Positions 5,556-12,388 of a stretch of 15,226 nucleotides of DNA are shown piece after piece. The notes under the pieces are model-generated. The model saw only the letters and a list, made by a program, of their open reading frames with translations. It had not been told where the DNA came from and did no database searches. The number at the start of each line of letters is the position of its first letter. The stretch's first letter is position 1. The translations under genes were made by a program, and so were the position numbers. The DNA is from an uncultured Elusimicrobiales bacterium (GTDB taxonomy: Bacteria; Elusimicrobiota; Elusimicrobia; Elusimicrobiales; Elusimicrobiaceae), in NCBI GenBank assembly GCA_944322775.1, contig CALUQA010000085.1:1-15226 (forward strand), read 5' to 3'.

Positions 5556-7121
5556 CTAAAACCAGGGGTACCATTTGTCGCGGTCGCGGATATTGATAAT
5601 CAACGCCGCCACCAGCAAATCGCGCGAAGAAAGCGCCTGCGGTTTGTCCATGTTACAAATAAAACGGTTGAAAACGGCATGGGCATTGTCTATGCGGCCG
5701 GTGCTTTCCATGGGGCCTTCTATGGTGTAGCTGGCACGCAAAAGCCCCCACAAATGACCGGTAAATTTGCGGATAACGGCTTTGACGGCATTGTCTTCGG
5801 TAATGTGAGCCAGCACGTTGCGCTGTTTATCCAGCAACTGCCATTGGCGAAGGTAAGAAAAGCGTTTTCTTTCCAGCAAAAATACTTCTTTGGATTTTAC
5901 AAAGTAAGCCAAATAGCATTCTTTTTTAAGGCCAAAACCGCGCTGAATAACATAAACGGCTTTATGGCCTTTGCCGTCGTAAAGTGCAAACTGGCGCAAT
6001 ACCAGCTGCGACCACAGCAGCCCGCAGATAAAGATGACAAACCCCAGCGGAATAATTAAGGATACCGCCGAGTAAATGGTGTTATACGTAAACGCGCTTA
6101 TTTTGATGATGTGCGTGGTTTCCATCACGCCCGTAAACGCCATCACCAGCACGGCCGCCACAATCAGCATCAGCCCGCCAAAGAGGAACAAACTGTCCCA
6201 CCGGCCCGATAAAGAAAGCAATACATTGCCCTGATTGTCCCGCGCGCGGTAAATTAAAGACGGGGTGCCGTACAAACGGCGGAACTTGATGGGGAAAGGC
6301 GAATGCGGGTTGACTTGCTCGGTTTGGCTTTCGGGCTTAATAAACAAACGCGCCGCCAAGGCACCGGCCTGCAGCAAAACAAACAAGAATAATAAAACAA
6401 CCAGCACATCAAACCCATGGCCCAGCTGCTGGATATAAGGCGGCATGTTGCGCGTGACCAGCGTAAGCGGGCGGGAAGGCTTGGCTTTTTGGGCCGGGGC
6501 TGCTTGCACCTGTTCGGCCGGTTTAATTTCCACGGGCTGCAGGGGCTGCTCGGTCAGCAGGCTTTCCTGGCTGACGGCGGGCAGGGCTTCAATGTCATAG
6601 GCGCGTTCATCGGTCATGTCCATTTCCAGCACGGGGGCTTGCGCCAGCTGCTGCACGGGGGAAATGAGCGAAAAAATCAAATCCGTCTGCGCATAGGACA
6701 AATCTTTGGCCAGCACGGAATAGGCATTGCCGGAAATAAGAAAATAACCGGAGCTAAAATCGTTCTTGGCGGTAAAAAAGCTGATGTAGAAAAAGGGTTC
6801 GCCGGTGGAAAAATCAATGCGTTTTATTTCTTCCCCGGTATAGGTGTTGCCCACCACCTGCATTTTTTTGTTTTTTACTTCCACCAAATCGTCTTGGGTT
6901 TTTTGCTCAATGCAGGCTTCGGTTTTGCATTCGGGAACGCTTTTAAAATCAATGCGGGAAGAGCCTTTGATGACGGAAAGCACCGCTCCGGCGGCCGGTT
7001 TTTCCGCCGCAGTCCACCCCGACGGCAAGTCTATGGTAAACCGGCCGTCTTTAGACGTAAATACCGCCGCGTTGGCCGCGGTGGCCAAGCACAGCAAAAG
7101 GGTAATGAAAAGTTGTCTCAT
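5556..7121 (-). CDS. Exported multi-pass membrane protein of unknown function, two-module
   Basis: I do not recognise this 521-residue protein. A signal peptide (1-18, ending AANA) is followed by a domain at about 19-155 that opens FTSKDGRFTIDLPSGW, the kind of start seen in PsbP/MOG1-like lipid or stress proteins; it has one Cys pair (C65, C70). Residues 156-220 form a Pro/Gln/Ala-rich linker. Transmembrane helices lie at about 238-258, 310-331 and 351-371. Two segments, around 285-307 (RARDNQGNVLLSLSG) and 376-470 (FALYDGKGHKAVYVI, LLDKQRNVLAHI), look like the beta-strand/turn pattern of scramblase/tubby-like (LURP-one) domains; this is a guess from pattern only. I chose the ATG at 7121 because it begins the signal peptide; the TTG at 7145 only adds a hydrophilic lead. 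The GGGA site upstream is weak. It is a single-gene unit, divergent from the M24 operon. Confidence 0.8.
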   Translation of the reverse strand: MRQLFITLLLCLATAANAAVFTSKDGRFTIDLPSGWTAAEKPAAGAVLSVIKGSSRIDFKSVPECKTEACIEQKTQDDLVEVKNKKMQVVGNTYTGEEIKRIDFSTGEPFFYISFFTAKNDFSSGYFLISGNAYSVLAKDLSYAQTDLIFSLISPVQQLAQAPVLEMDMTDERAYDIEALPAVSQESLLTEQPLQPVEIKPAEQVQAAPAQKAKPSRPLTLVTRNMPPYIQQLGHGFDVLVVLLFLFVLLQAGALAARLFIKPESQTEQVNPHSPFPIKFRRLYGTPSLIYRARDNQGNVLLSLSGRWDSLFLFGGLMLIVAAVLVMAFTGVMETTHIIKISAFTYNTIYSAVSLIIPLGFVIFICGLLWSQLVLRQFALYDGKGHKAVYVIQRGFGLKKECYLAYFVKSKEVFLLERKRFSYLRQWQLLDKQRNVLAHITEDNAVKAVIRKFTGHLWGLLRASYTIEGPMESTGRIDNAHAVFNRFICNMDKPQALSSRDLLVAALIINIRDRDKWYPWF

Positions 7122-7153
7122 ACCTGTTCCCGTTTGGGGACGCAATATAACTT

Positions 7154-7185
7154 ATTATATATAATTTCTTCTCGCGTTCGTGCAA
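7154..7185 (-). promoter_or_regulatory. Putative promoter of the 5556-7121 gene
   Basis: On the minus strand TTGCAC (7185-7180) is followed by an AT-rich stretch with overlapping TATATA and TATAAT boxes (TATAAT at 7159-7154, spacer 20; TATATA gives a spacer of 16-18). The exact -10 cannot be chosen by eye. Confidence 0.45.
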
Positions 7186-7230
7186 GTGTTGCCGCTATCT
7201 AAAAAATGTCCGATTGGCTTATTTTTTCCA

Positions 7231-7260
7231 TTGCCCGCAACGGGGGAAAAGTGTTATCAT
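7231..7260 (+). promoter_or_regulatory. Putative promoter of the M24-efp operon
   Basis: TTGCCC (7231-7236) and TATCAT (7255-7260) are separated by 18 nt, upstream of the first M24 gene. Other AT boxes (CATAAT 7258-7263, TATATA near 7268) could serve instead. A clear ribosome site follows. Confidence 0.4.
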
Positions 7261-7278
7261 AATATTGTATATAGCGAC

Positions 7279-7283
7279 AGGAG
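7279..7283 (+). promoter_or_regulatory. Shine-Dalgarno of the first M24 peptidase (decides start)
   Basis: AGGAG lies 7 nt before the ATG at 7291. It rules out the in-frame upstream start at 7180, whose extra 37 residues do not resemble the family and run through the promoter. Confidence 0.8.
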
Positions 7284-7290
7284 TTTTTGT

Positions 7291-8352
7291 ATGGGATTAC
7301 AACAAAGAGTGATGGAAAAAATAGCCGCACTGAAAAATTTGATGAAACACGACGGTTTTGACGGGCTCGTCATTACCAACAACATTGACCAGTTTTATAT
7401 TCTCGGTTTTTATTTTTACCCGGCAGAAGCGGTGTTCCTTTTGCAGGAAGGGGGACTGATTTGCTTTACCCGCCAATTATATGTGGAAACGCTTAAAGAA
7501 AAATACCCTTTTATGCAGGTGATCGGCCAAGACAAACAAATGGCCGCCGCCGCAGTGAAAGAAGCCGCCCACTTGGGGCTTAAACGCGTGGGCTTTGACG
7601 CTTCCAAAGAAAACTATATGGCGGGCAGTTTGTTTAAAGCCGCCGGCTTTGCCGAAGCCGACAGCTACGCCAGCCTGCTGCGCCAGGTAAAAGACGAACA
7701 CGAAGTGGCCTGCCTGCGCGACAGCAACCGCATTGCTTTTGAAACGTACGAATACATTAAACCCTTGCTCAAAACCGGGGTGAGCGAGTTTGAAGTAGCC
7801 GCCGAAATGGAAAAATTTATGCGTGTTAAAGGGGCTTCGGCTACGTCCTTTTTAACCATTATCGCCTTTGGCGAAAACACGGCCAACCCGCACCATGAAA
7901 CGTCCCACCGCAAACTCAAAGACAATGAAGCCGTACTGATGGATTTTGGCTGCATTTACAACGGCTATTGCTCCGACATTACCCGCAGCTGGTGGCACGG
8001 CGACCAAGAGCCGGAAGAATACACCAAAATTTGGCACATTACGGATAAAGCCCGCCAGGCCGGCAGCGCGGCGGAAAAACCGGGCGTTCCTGCCCAACAG
8101 GTGGACGCCACGGCCCGCGGCATTATTACCGCCGCCGGTTATGGGGAATATTTTACGCACCGTTTGGGTCACGGCGTAGGGTTGGAAATCCACGAAGAAC
8201 CCTGCAACGACCAAACCACCAAAGCCGTGCTTAAAAAAGGCAACGTTATTACCGTGGAGCCCGGCATTTATCTGCCCGGCAAATACGGCGTGCGTTTGGA
8301 AGACACCACCGTGGTGACCGAAACGGGGGCGGACATTTTAACCCGCAAATAA
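7291..8352 (+). CDS. M24 family metallopeptidase, Xaa-Pro aminopeptidase/dipeptidase type (copy 1)
   Basis: A pita-bread-fold dinuclear metal peptidase likely to release N-terminal residues before proline, in the cytoplasm. The 353 residues comprise a creatinase-type N-terminal domain (about 1-130) and the M24 catalytic domain (about 135-353). All five metal ligands are present: D218 (LMDFG), D229 (CSDITRSWWHG), H294 (GHGVG), E323 (TVEPGIYLPG) and E337 (RLED). The substrate-contacting H202 (PHHET) and H301 (EIHEE) are also kept. Aminopeptidase P and prolidase cannot be told apart from sequence by eye; the short length fits the bacterial YqhT/PepQ-like group. It is first in the operon, followed 2 nt later by a paralogue and then efp, an association common in bacteria. 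Confidence 0.9.
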   Translation: MGLQQRVMEKIAALKNLMKHDGFDGLVITNNIDQFYILGFYFYPAEAVFLLQEGGLICFTRQLYVETLKEKYPFMQVIGQDKQMAAAAVKEAAHLGLKRVGFDASKENYMAGSLFKAAGFAEADSYASLLRQVKDEHEVACLRDSNRIAFETYEYIKPLLKTGVSEFEVAAEMEKFMRVKGASATSFLTIIAFGENTANPHHETSHRKLKDNEAVLMDFGCIYNGYCSDITRSWWHGDQEPEEYTKIWHITDKARQAGSAAEKPGVPAQQVDATARGIITAAGYGEYFTHRLGHGVGLEIHEEPCNDQTTKAVLKKGNVITVEPGIYLPGKYGVRLEDTTVVTETGADILTRK

Positions 8353-8354
8353 TT

Positions 8355-9407
8355 ATGAAGAACTTAAGCGAACAACGCCTGAAAGATTTTCAAAAATTGC
8401 TTAAAGATGCACAGCTGGACGGCTATGTCTGTTTGAGCGCCTTGGAGCTGCGCTATTTTTCCGGCTTGGACTTGGACGCGGAAGAAGCGGTCTTTCTGCT
8501 CACTCCGCGCAAAGCCTATTGCCTGACCAAACAAATGATGGTGCCCAAAATTTCGGCCGCGCCCGGGTTTGTGGTTATGGCGGTGCCGGGGGATATGCTG
8601 GGGGCCGCGCTGGACTTGGCGGTGGAAAAGAAGTTTACCCGCTTGGCCTTTGACCCGCAATGCGCCGACTTTGTGCGCGGCGAAAAGCTGACGCAGGCCG
8701 GCTTAAGCCGGTTGGAAGGCGGCCTGGCGGAAATGCGCAAAGCCAAATATGCAGACGAACTGGATTTAATTAAAAAAGCCTGCCGCATCGCTTCGGAAGC
8801 GTTTAAAGAAGTAAAACCCCTCATCAAAACCGGCATGAGCGAAGAAGACGTGCGCGTAATGATGGGGCTTGCCATGATGAAACGCGGGGCAGACAGCATT
8901 CCGTTCAACATTGTCAGCTTTGGCGAAAACTGTGCCGACTGCCACCATACGCCTTCGGCCAAACGCAAACTGAAAAAGAATGAAGCCGTGCTGATGGATT
9001 TCGGTTGTTTTTACAAAGGTTATTGCTCCGACATGACGCGCAGCTGGTGGCATGGCGATAAAGAGCCTGCCGAATACACCAAAATTTGGCATATTGTAGC
9101 CATGGCCAAAGAGGCCGCCAGCGGCTTGCTTCAGGCTGGGCTGCCCGTGGCCGCGGTGGACAAAGCCGCGCGCGACGTGATTGAAGACGCCGGCTACGGC
9201 AAATACTACATTCACACCACCGGGCACAGCATTGGGCTTGAAGTGCACGAAGCCCCTATTGAGCGCGCCGGCGCCATTGGCGAGCTGGAAGAAAATTATG
9301 TCGTTACCGTAGAGCCCGGCATTTATCTGCCCGGCAAATACGGCGTGCGCCTGGAAGACAGCTTTCAGGTGACCAAAAACGGCAGCAAGAATTTGACGCA
9401 AAATTAA
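8355..9407 (+). CDS. M24 family metallopeptidase, Xaa-Pro aminopeptidase/dipeptidase type (copy 2)
   Basis: A paralogue of the preceding gene, 350 residues, with the same two-domain build. The catalytic half is closely alike: both have CSDxTRSWWHGD, EYTKIWHI and VEPGIYLPGKYGVRLED. The N-terminal third has drifted much more. Metal ligands are D215, D226, H291, E320 and E334; H198 and H298 also remain, so it should be active. The GHGVG around the metal-binding His has become GHSIG, and the loop after the second His (PIERAGAIGE) differs, which may mean another substrate range. The ATG is only 2 nt after the copy 1 stop and has no Shine-Dalgarno, so translation is probably coupled. Tandem duplication followed by divergence is the simplest origin. 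Confidence 0.9.
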   Translation: MKNLSEQRLKDFQKLLKDAQLDGYVCLSALELRYFSGLDLDAEEAVFLLTPRKAYCLTKQMMVPKISAAPGFVVMAVPGDMLGAALDLAVEKKFTRLAFDPQCADFVRGEKLTQAGLSRLEGGLAEMRKAKYADELDLIKKACRIASEAFKEVKPLIKTGMSEEDVRVMMGLAMMKRGADSIPFNIVSFGENCADCHHTPSAKRKLKKNEAVLMDFGCFYKGYCSDMTRSWWHGDKEPAEYTKIWHIVAMAKEAASGLLQAGLPVAAVDKAARDVIEDAGYGKYYIHTTGHSIGLEVHEAPIERAGAIGELEENYVVTVEPGIYLPGKYGVRLEDSFQVTKNGSKNLTQN

Positions 9408-9430
9408 CGGGCTTGCCGCAAGGCCGCCCG
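9408..9430 (+). other. Nested hairpin between the second M24 gene and efp
   Basis: CGGG (9408-9411) can pair with CCCG (9427-9430), and CTTG (9412-9415) with CAAG (9419-9422) around a CCG loop, leaving GCCG bulged. No T-run follows, so this is not an intrinsic terminator. It ends just before the efp ribosome site (AGAGG, about 9434-9438) and might affect mRNA stability or efp translation. Confidence 0.35.
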
Positions 9431-9447
9431 CAAAGAGGTACAAAGTT

Positions 9448-10020
9448 ATGATTAACACCACTCAGTTTCACGACGGACTGATTTTTGAAGATGAGAACGG
9501 ACAGATTGTAGAAATCGTAGAGTTCCAACATCACCGCAAAAGCCAGGCCCGCGCCGTGGTGCGCGTAAAACTGCGCAATATTCACACCGGTTCTTTGATT
9601 GAAACGGCTTACCGGCCCGAAGATAAATTTAAAGAAGTGGAAGTGGAAAAACGCCCGTTTACCTATCTGTATGACGAAGGCGATATGGCTGTGTTTATGA
9701 ACAGCGAAAACTATGAGCAGGTATCCGTGCCCATAGAAAAACTCAAAGAGCAGAAAAAATATTTGAAAGATAATATGGAAACGACGGGCATTTATATCAA
9801 TGGTCAGTTGCTTAATATGGAACTGCCCATTAAAGTGCCCCTTACCGTTACTTCCACCGTGCCGGGCGTAAAAGGCGACACCGTTGCCAACATGACCAAA
9901 ATGGCCACCTTGGAAACGGGTGCCGAAATCAAAGTGCCGCTTTTTATTAACGAAGGCGACAAAATTTTGGTGGATACCCGCACCGGTTCTTATGTAGAAC
10001 GCGTGGTGGAACCCAAATAA
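9448..10020 (+). CDS. efp: Elongation factor P with atypical tip loop
   Basis: EF-P enters the ribosome between the P and E sites and restores peptide bond formation on polyproline stretches. The 190 residues show the three-barrel layout, TYLY (71-74), a VPGVKGDT segment and the family signature GAEIKVPLFINEGDKI near the C-terminus. The domain I tip, normally KPGKG with a modified Lys (K34 in E. coli, K32 in B. subtilis), reads HHRKSQARA. Aligning without gaps to the following RVKLRN puts Gln33 (nt 9544-9546) at the modified position, with Pro and both Gly lost. No EF-P modification gene (epmA, epmB, earP, ymfI types) is in the window. AGAGG lies 9 nt before the ATG. It is downstream of two Xaa-Pro-type peptidases; its stop overlaps the next start by one base (TAATG). 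Confidence 0.94.
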   Translation: MINTTQFHDGLIFEDENGQIVEIVEFQHHRKSQARAVVRVKLRNIHTGSLIETAYRPEDKFKEVEVEKRPFTYLYDEGDMAVFMNSENYEQVSVPIEKLKEQKKYLKDNMETTGIYINGQLLNMELPIKVPLTVTSTVPGVKGDTVANMTKMATLETGAEIKVPLFINEGDKILVDTRTGSYVERVVEPK

Positions 10021-10475
10021 TGTTTTGGCATTGGCGTGCGCCGGTTTTAGGGCTGGCTTTGCTGCTTTGTTCTGCGGCGCACGCTTTTACTTTTTCGTAC
10101 GGAAGTTGGTTTGACGTAAAAGACGTAAAAAACGAAAACGGCGTTTTGCTTATGCCGCTTTCGGGCGGAAAATATAAAAACGTAAAAGTGTTGGATAAAG
10201 ACGTTTATCGTTTCCTGCAGCAATGCAAAAAAGACTGCCGCTATGACGCGCCGCAGGCGCAGTTTGCTTCGGTGGATTACCGCACAGCCTTGACCAACGA
10301 GCATATGTTGATTGCCGATGTGGACTTTAACGGGCAGGTAGCACTGACGTTTCTGGTGTTTAAAAATAAAAAAGGTTTTTGGGTCAAAACGCCCGATGAG
10401 GCTGTTTTTAAAGACCGGAAACTGGAAGAACGGGTCAAGGCCTATTTAACCCGTTTAGCGGAGAAAACTTTATGA
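10020..10475 (+). CDS. Small exported protein of unknown function
   Basis: I do not recognise this 151-residue protein. A signal peptide spans residues 1-22 (Leu-rich core, cleavage after AHA). The mature part is small and polar, with one CxxxC-spaced Cys pair (C69, C73, in CKKDC) and alternating hydrophobic residues that suggest beta-structure. The CKKDC pair could form a disulphide. Its ATG overlaps the efp stop by one base and its stop overlaps the DUF192 gene in an ATGA junction, so it is clearly in the same operon, with coupled translation at both ends. The downstream neighbours are also envelope-linked, which suggests a periplasmic job; nothing more can be said. Confidence 0.8.
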   Translation: MFWHWRAPVLGLALLLCSAAHAFTFSYGSWFDVKDVKNENGVLLMPLSGGKYKNVKVLDKDVYRFLQQCKKDCRYDAPQAQFASVDYRTALTNEHMLIADVDFNGQVALTFLVFKNKKGFWVKTPDEAVFKDRKLEERVKAYLTRLAEKTL

Positions 10476-10807
10476 AATGTGTGCTCGATAACGGGACAGT
10501 ACTGGCGCAGGAAGTGGAAACGGCCCGCAGTTTTTTTAAGCGTTTAAAAGGCCTGATGTTCCGCCGCAGTTTGGATAAAAACACGGCTTTGCTGCTCTCG
10601 CCCTGCGTGCAAATTCACACCTGCTTTATGCGCTTTGCCATAGACGTGCTTTTTTTGGCCGAAGACGGCAGCGTGCTTTACGTAAAAGAAAACATGAAGC
10701 CCTGGCGCGTAAGCCCCATTGTTTGCCATGCGGTGCAAACGCTGGAGTTTGCCGGCGGCACGCTTAAAGGCCGCGTAAAAGTCGGCCAACGGGTGGATTT
10801 TAAATAA
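10472..10807 (+). CDS. DUF192 family protein
   Basis: A 111-residue member of the DUF192 (PF02643) family, whose biochemical role is not established. Diagnostic segments are the RLKGLMFRRSL opening (24-34), the central IHTCFMRFAIDVLFLAEDG (48-66) and VKENMKPWRVSP, followed by a short beta-rich end (GRVKVGQRVDF). Many family members carry a signal peptide; this one does not. It begins four bases before the previous stop (ATGA overlap), so its translation is coupled to the small exported protein. The next gene follows after 22 nt. Confidence 0.88.
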   Translation: MKCVLDNGTVLAQEVETARSFFKRLKGLMFRRSLDKNTALLLSPCVQIHTCFMRFAIDVLFLAEDGSVLYVKENMKPWRVSPIVCHAVQTLEFAGGTLKGRVKVGQRVDFK

Positions 10808-10829
10808 GCCTAAAATAAACAGAGGAATC

Positions 10830-11579
10830 ATGAAAAAACTATTTTTAATCATACTGGCTTGCGCGGCGCTGACGTTGCCGGCGCAGGCGCGCAATATTTG
10901 GGACGATTTTGCCGCCAACGTATCGCAGGATAACGTGCGCGCTTTTACCAAAGACTTGGGCGGCCTTATCGGTTCTGGCACCTATACCACCGGCCGTGTG
11001 CTGGGGTGGGGCGGCTTTCAAATTGGTCCGCGCGGCACGATGATTTTTAAAATGAGCAAAGGCAAAAATGAAACCACCCATACGGCTTTGGGCGAACGCG
11101 ACGAAGTGGGCGAAGTGTTTTACCCGTGGCTGCAGGCCGATATCGGCATGCCTTTCCGCTTAGACGGTTTTATTCGCGCCAGCAGCTATCAGGGCATGAC
11201 CATTGCCGGCGGCGGTTTGCGCTGGGGCATTACGCGCCCCAACGAAATGCTGGGCTCTTTCCAGCCGATGTTGGTTGTCTCCGGCCACAGCGCCAGCGCG
11301 CGGGACTTTTCCGCCACGCATTACAATGCCAGCCTGGTGCTGTCTATGAAATTTAAATATTTTGTGCCTTATATCGGCGGCGGGGTGGACTACACGACGC
11401 TGCACATCAATCAGGCCGACAACGCGCCCGAGCTGGTGGGGGAAAGCGAATACGCCACCACGGCCCGCGCTACCGTCGGCTTTAACTTCAAGTTGCCTTC
11501 TTATCTGGACTTAAGCTTGGCCGCCAACTATGCCTATTACGGCTTGGGGGCGGAAGCTTCTTTGTCCTTGCGTTTTTAA
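10830..11579 (+). CDS. Outer-membrane beta-barrel protein, function unknown
   Basis: A 249-residue exported protein with a clear signal peptide (1-20, cleavage after AQA). The mature part has many Gly/aromatic alternating strands, for example TTGRVLGWGGFQIG, GFIRASSYQGMTIAGGGLRWGI, YFVPYIGGGVDYTTL and YLDLSLAANYAYYGLGAEASLSLRF when read in pieces. It ends in LSLRF, the C-terminal Phe typical of proteins folded by the BAM complex. About eight strands would fit a small barrel. This is the best sign in the window that the cell has an outer membrane. AGAGGA lies just upstream of the ATG. It closes the M24-efp run; I see no clear terminator after it. Confidence 0.78.
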   Translation: MKKLFLIILACAALTLPAQARNIWDDFAANVSQDNVRAFTKDLGGLIGSGTYTTGRVLGWGGFQIGPRGTMIFKMSKGKNETTHTALGERDEVGEVFYPWLQADIGMPFRLDGFIRASSYQGMTIAGGGLRWGITRPNEMLGSFQPMLVVSGHSASARDFSATHYNASLVLSMKFKYFVPYIGGGVDYTTLHINQADNAPELVGESEYATTARATVGFNFKLPSYLDLSLAANYAYYGLGAEASLSLRF

Positions 11580-11689
11580 ACGCGATAAACGGGATATTTG
11601 GTCCTAGAGGCTTTCTGGGCTAAAGGGCCCTGGGCATATTTGTGTAAAATTTTTAAGATAAAAGAAAAAGCAAGGAGAGTATAGTTTAT
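11580..11689. other. Intergenic stretch without a recognised element
   Basis: This is the 110 nt between the beta-barrel gene and the next exported gene. There is an AGGGCCCT palindrome (11624-11631) but no T-run after it. A TAAAAT (11645-11650) could be a weak -10 without a convincing -35. Transcription may simply read through from the operon upstream. Confidence 0.4.
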
Positions 11690-12295
11690 ATGAAAAAGTT
11701 TTGTCTGTTTGTTTTGACCGTTCTTTTTACGCTTCCGGGTTTGTCGGCAGCTGTTCCGTCCGAAGCGGTAGAGGCCGCCATTGACCGCGCCGCCGTGCAG
11801 GCGTTGCGGGCCGAACAAGAAAAATATAAAGGGTTTAATCCCACTTTGTCTGAAGAGAAAACCAAACAAATTCCGCAGTTTTTGCAAAATATTACCCAGC
11901 GCTTAAATGAAAGAGGCTATGCCTTTACGACCGCTGACGTGGCGGAAGGCTTGCTGATGCATTTGGAGCTTAGCGGCAACTTGGTGGTGCCCGGTTCCTA
12001 TACGGTGCAGGAAGTGCAGCCCGACGGCACCGTGACGGAAAAGACGGTTTCTGCCAAACTTTCCGGCGAAGGGCTCTTGCAAAAGCATGCCTTGATGTAC
12101 GCGTTTGCCAAAGTGATGGGGCCGGTGACGGATCAGCGCTTCTCTTACAAATCGGCCGATTTTCCGAAAGTTACCGACTGGAAAGAATTCCATTACTTGT
12201 GCCAGGCGGAAATGGACAGCATCTATTTGGTGCTGGAAAACCTGCAAAACGCCGATGATGAAGCCTTGAGCGAAGTTTTCTGCAATATCCTTTAA
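11690..12295 (+). CDS. Exported protein of unknown function
   Basis: I do not recognise this 201-residue protein. A signal peptide covers residues 1-20 (MKKFC start, hydrophobic core, cleavage after LSA). The mature part looks mostly helical: EAVEAAIDRAAVQALRAEQEKY (in two pieces), a QFLQNITQRLNERGYAFTTA segment, a short beta-like part with SYTVQEVQPDGTVTEKTV, and a helical end with DSIYLVLENLQNADDEALSE. The AGGAG upstream is 12 nt from the ATG, longer than ideal. There is no lipobox. It is followed by an intrinsic terminator, so it is the last gene of this plus-strand block. Confidence 0.78.
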   Translation: MKKFCLFVLTVLFTLPGLSAAVPSEAVEAAIDRAAVQALRAEQEKYKGFNPTLSEEKTKQIPQFLQNITQRLNERGYAFTTADVAEGLLMHLELSGNLVVPGSYTVQEVQPDGTVTEKTVSAKLSGEGLLQKHALMYAFAKVMGPVTDQRFSYKSADFPKVTDWKEFHYLCQAEMDSIYLVLENLQNADDEALSEVFCNIL

Positions 12296-12314
12296 TAATC
12301 AATTAAACAAAAGC

Positions 12315-12347
12315 CTCCGTTTCCTCAAAAGGAAACGTAGTTTTTTT
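12315..12347 (+). terminator. Rho-independent terminator after the exported protein
   Basis: CGTTTCCT (12318-12325) pairs with AGGAAACG (12330-12337) around a CAAA loop. The stem extends by two more pairs across one mismatch and is followed at once by seven T (12341-12347). Confidence 0.85.
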
Positions 12348-12350
12348 ATG

Positions 12351-12385
12351 GCATAAAAAATCCCTAATCGTTCGTTTCGGGATTT
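12351..12385 (-). terminator. Probable terminator of metK
   Basis: On the minus strand AAATCCC and GGGATTT (12385-12379 and 12364-12358) form a 7-bp stem with a 14-nt loop, followed by a T-run (12360-12355, shared with the stem). It is weaker than the others because of the loop size. Confidence 0.6.
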
Positions 12386-12388
12386 AAA

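Noticed and set aside
6417..7202. A 261-residue plus-strand open frame opposite the unknown membrane protein
   Set aside because: It has no ribosome site and its composition (Gly/His/Phe-rich) is typical of antisense shadows. The minus frame has a signal peptide, membrane helices and a matching terminator.
11618..11640. GC-rich palindrome AGGGCCCT as a terminator after the beta-barrel gene
   Set aside because: The stem is very short and no T-run follows; I cannot support it as an intrinsic terminator.
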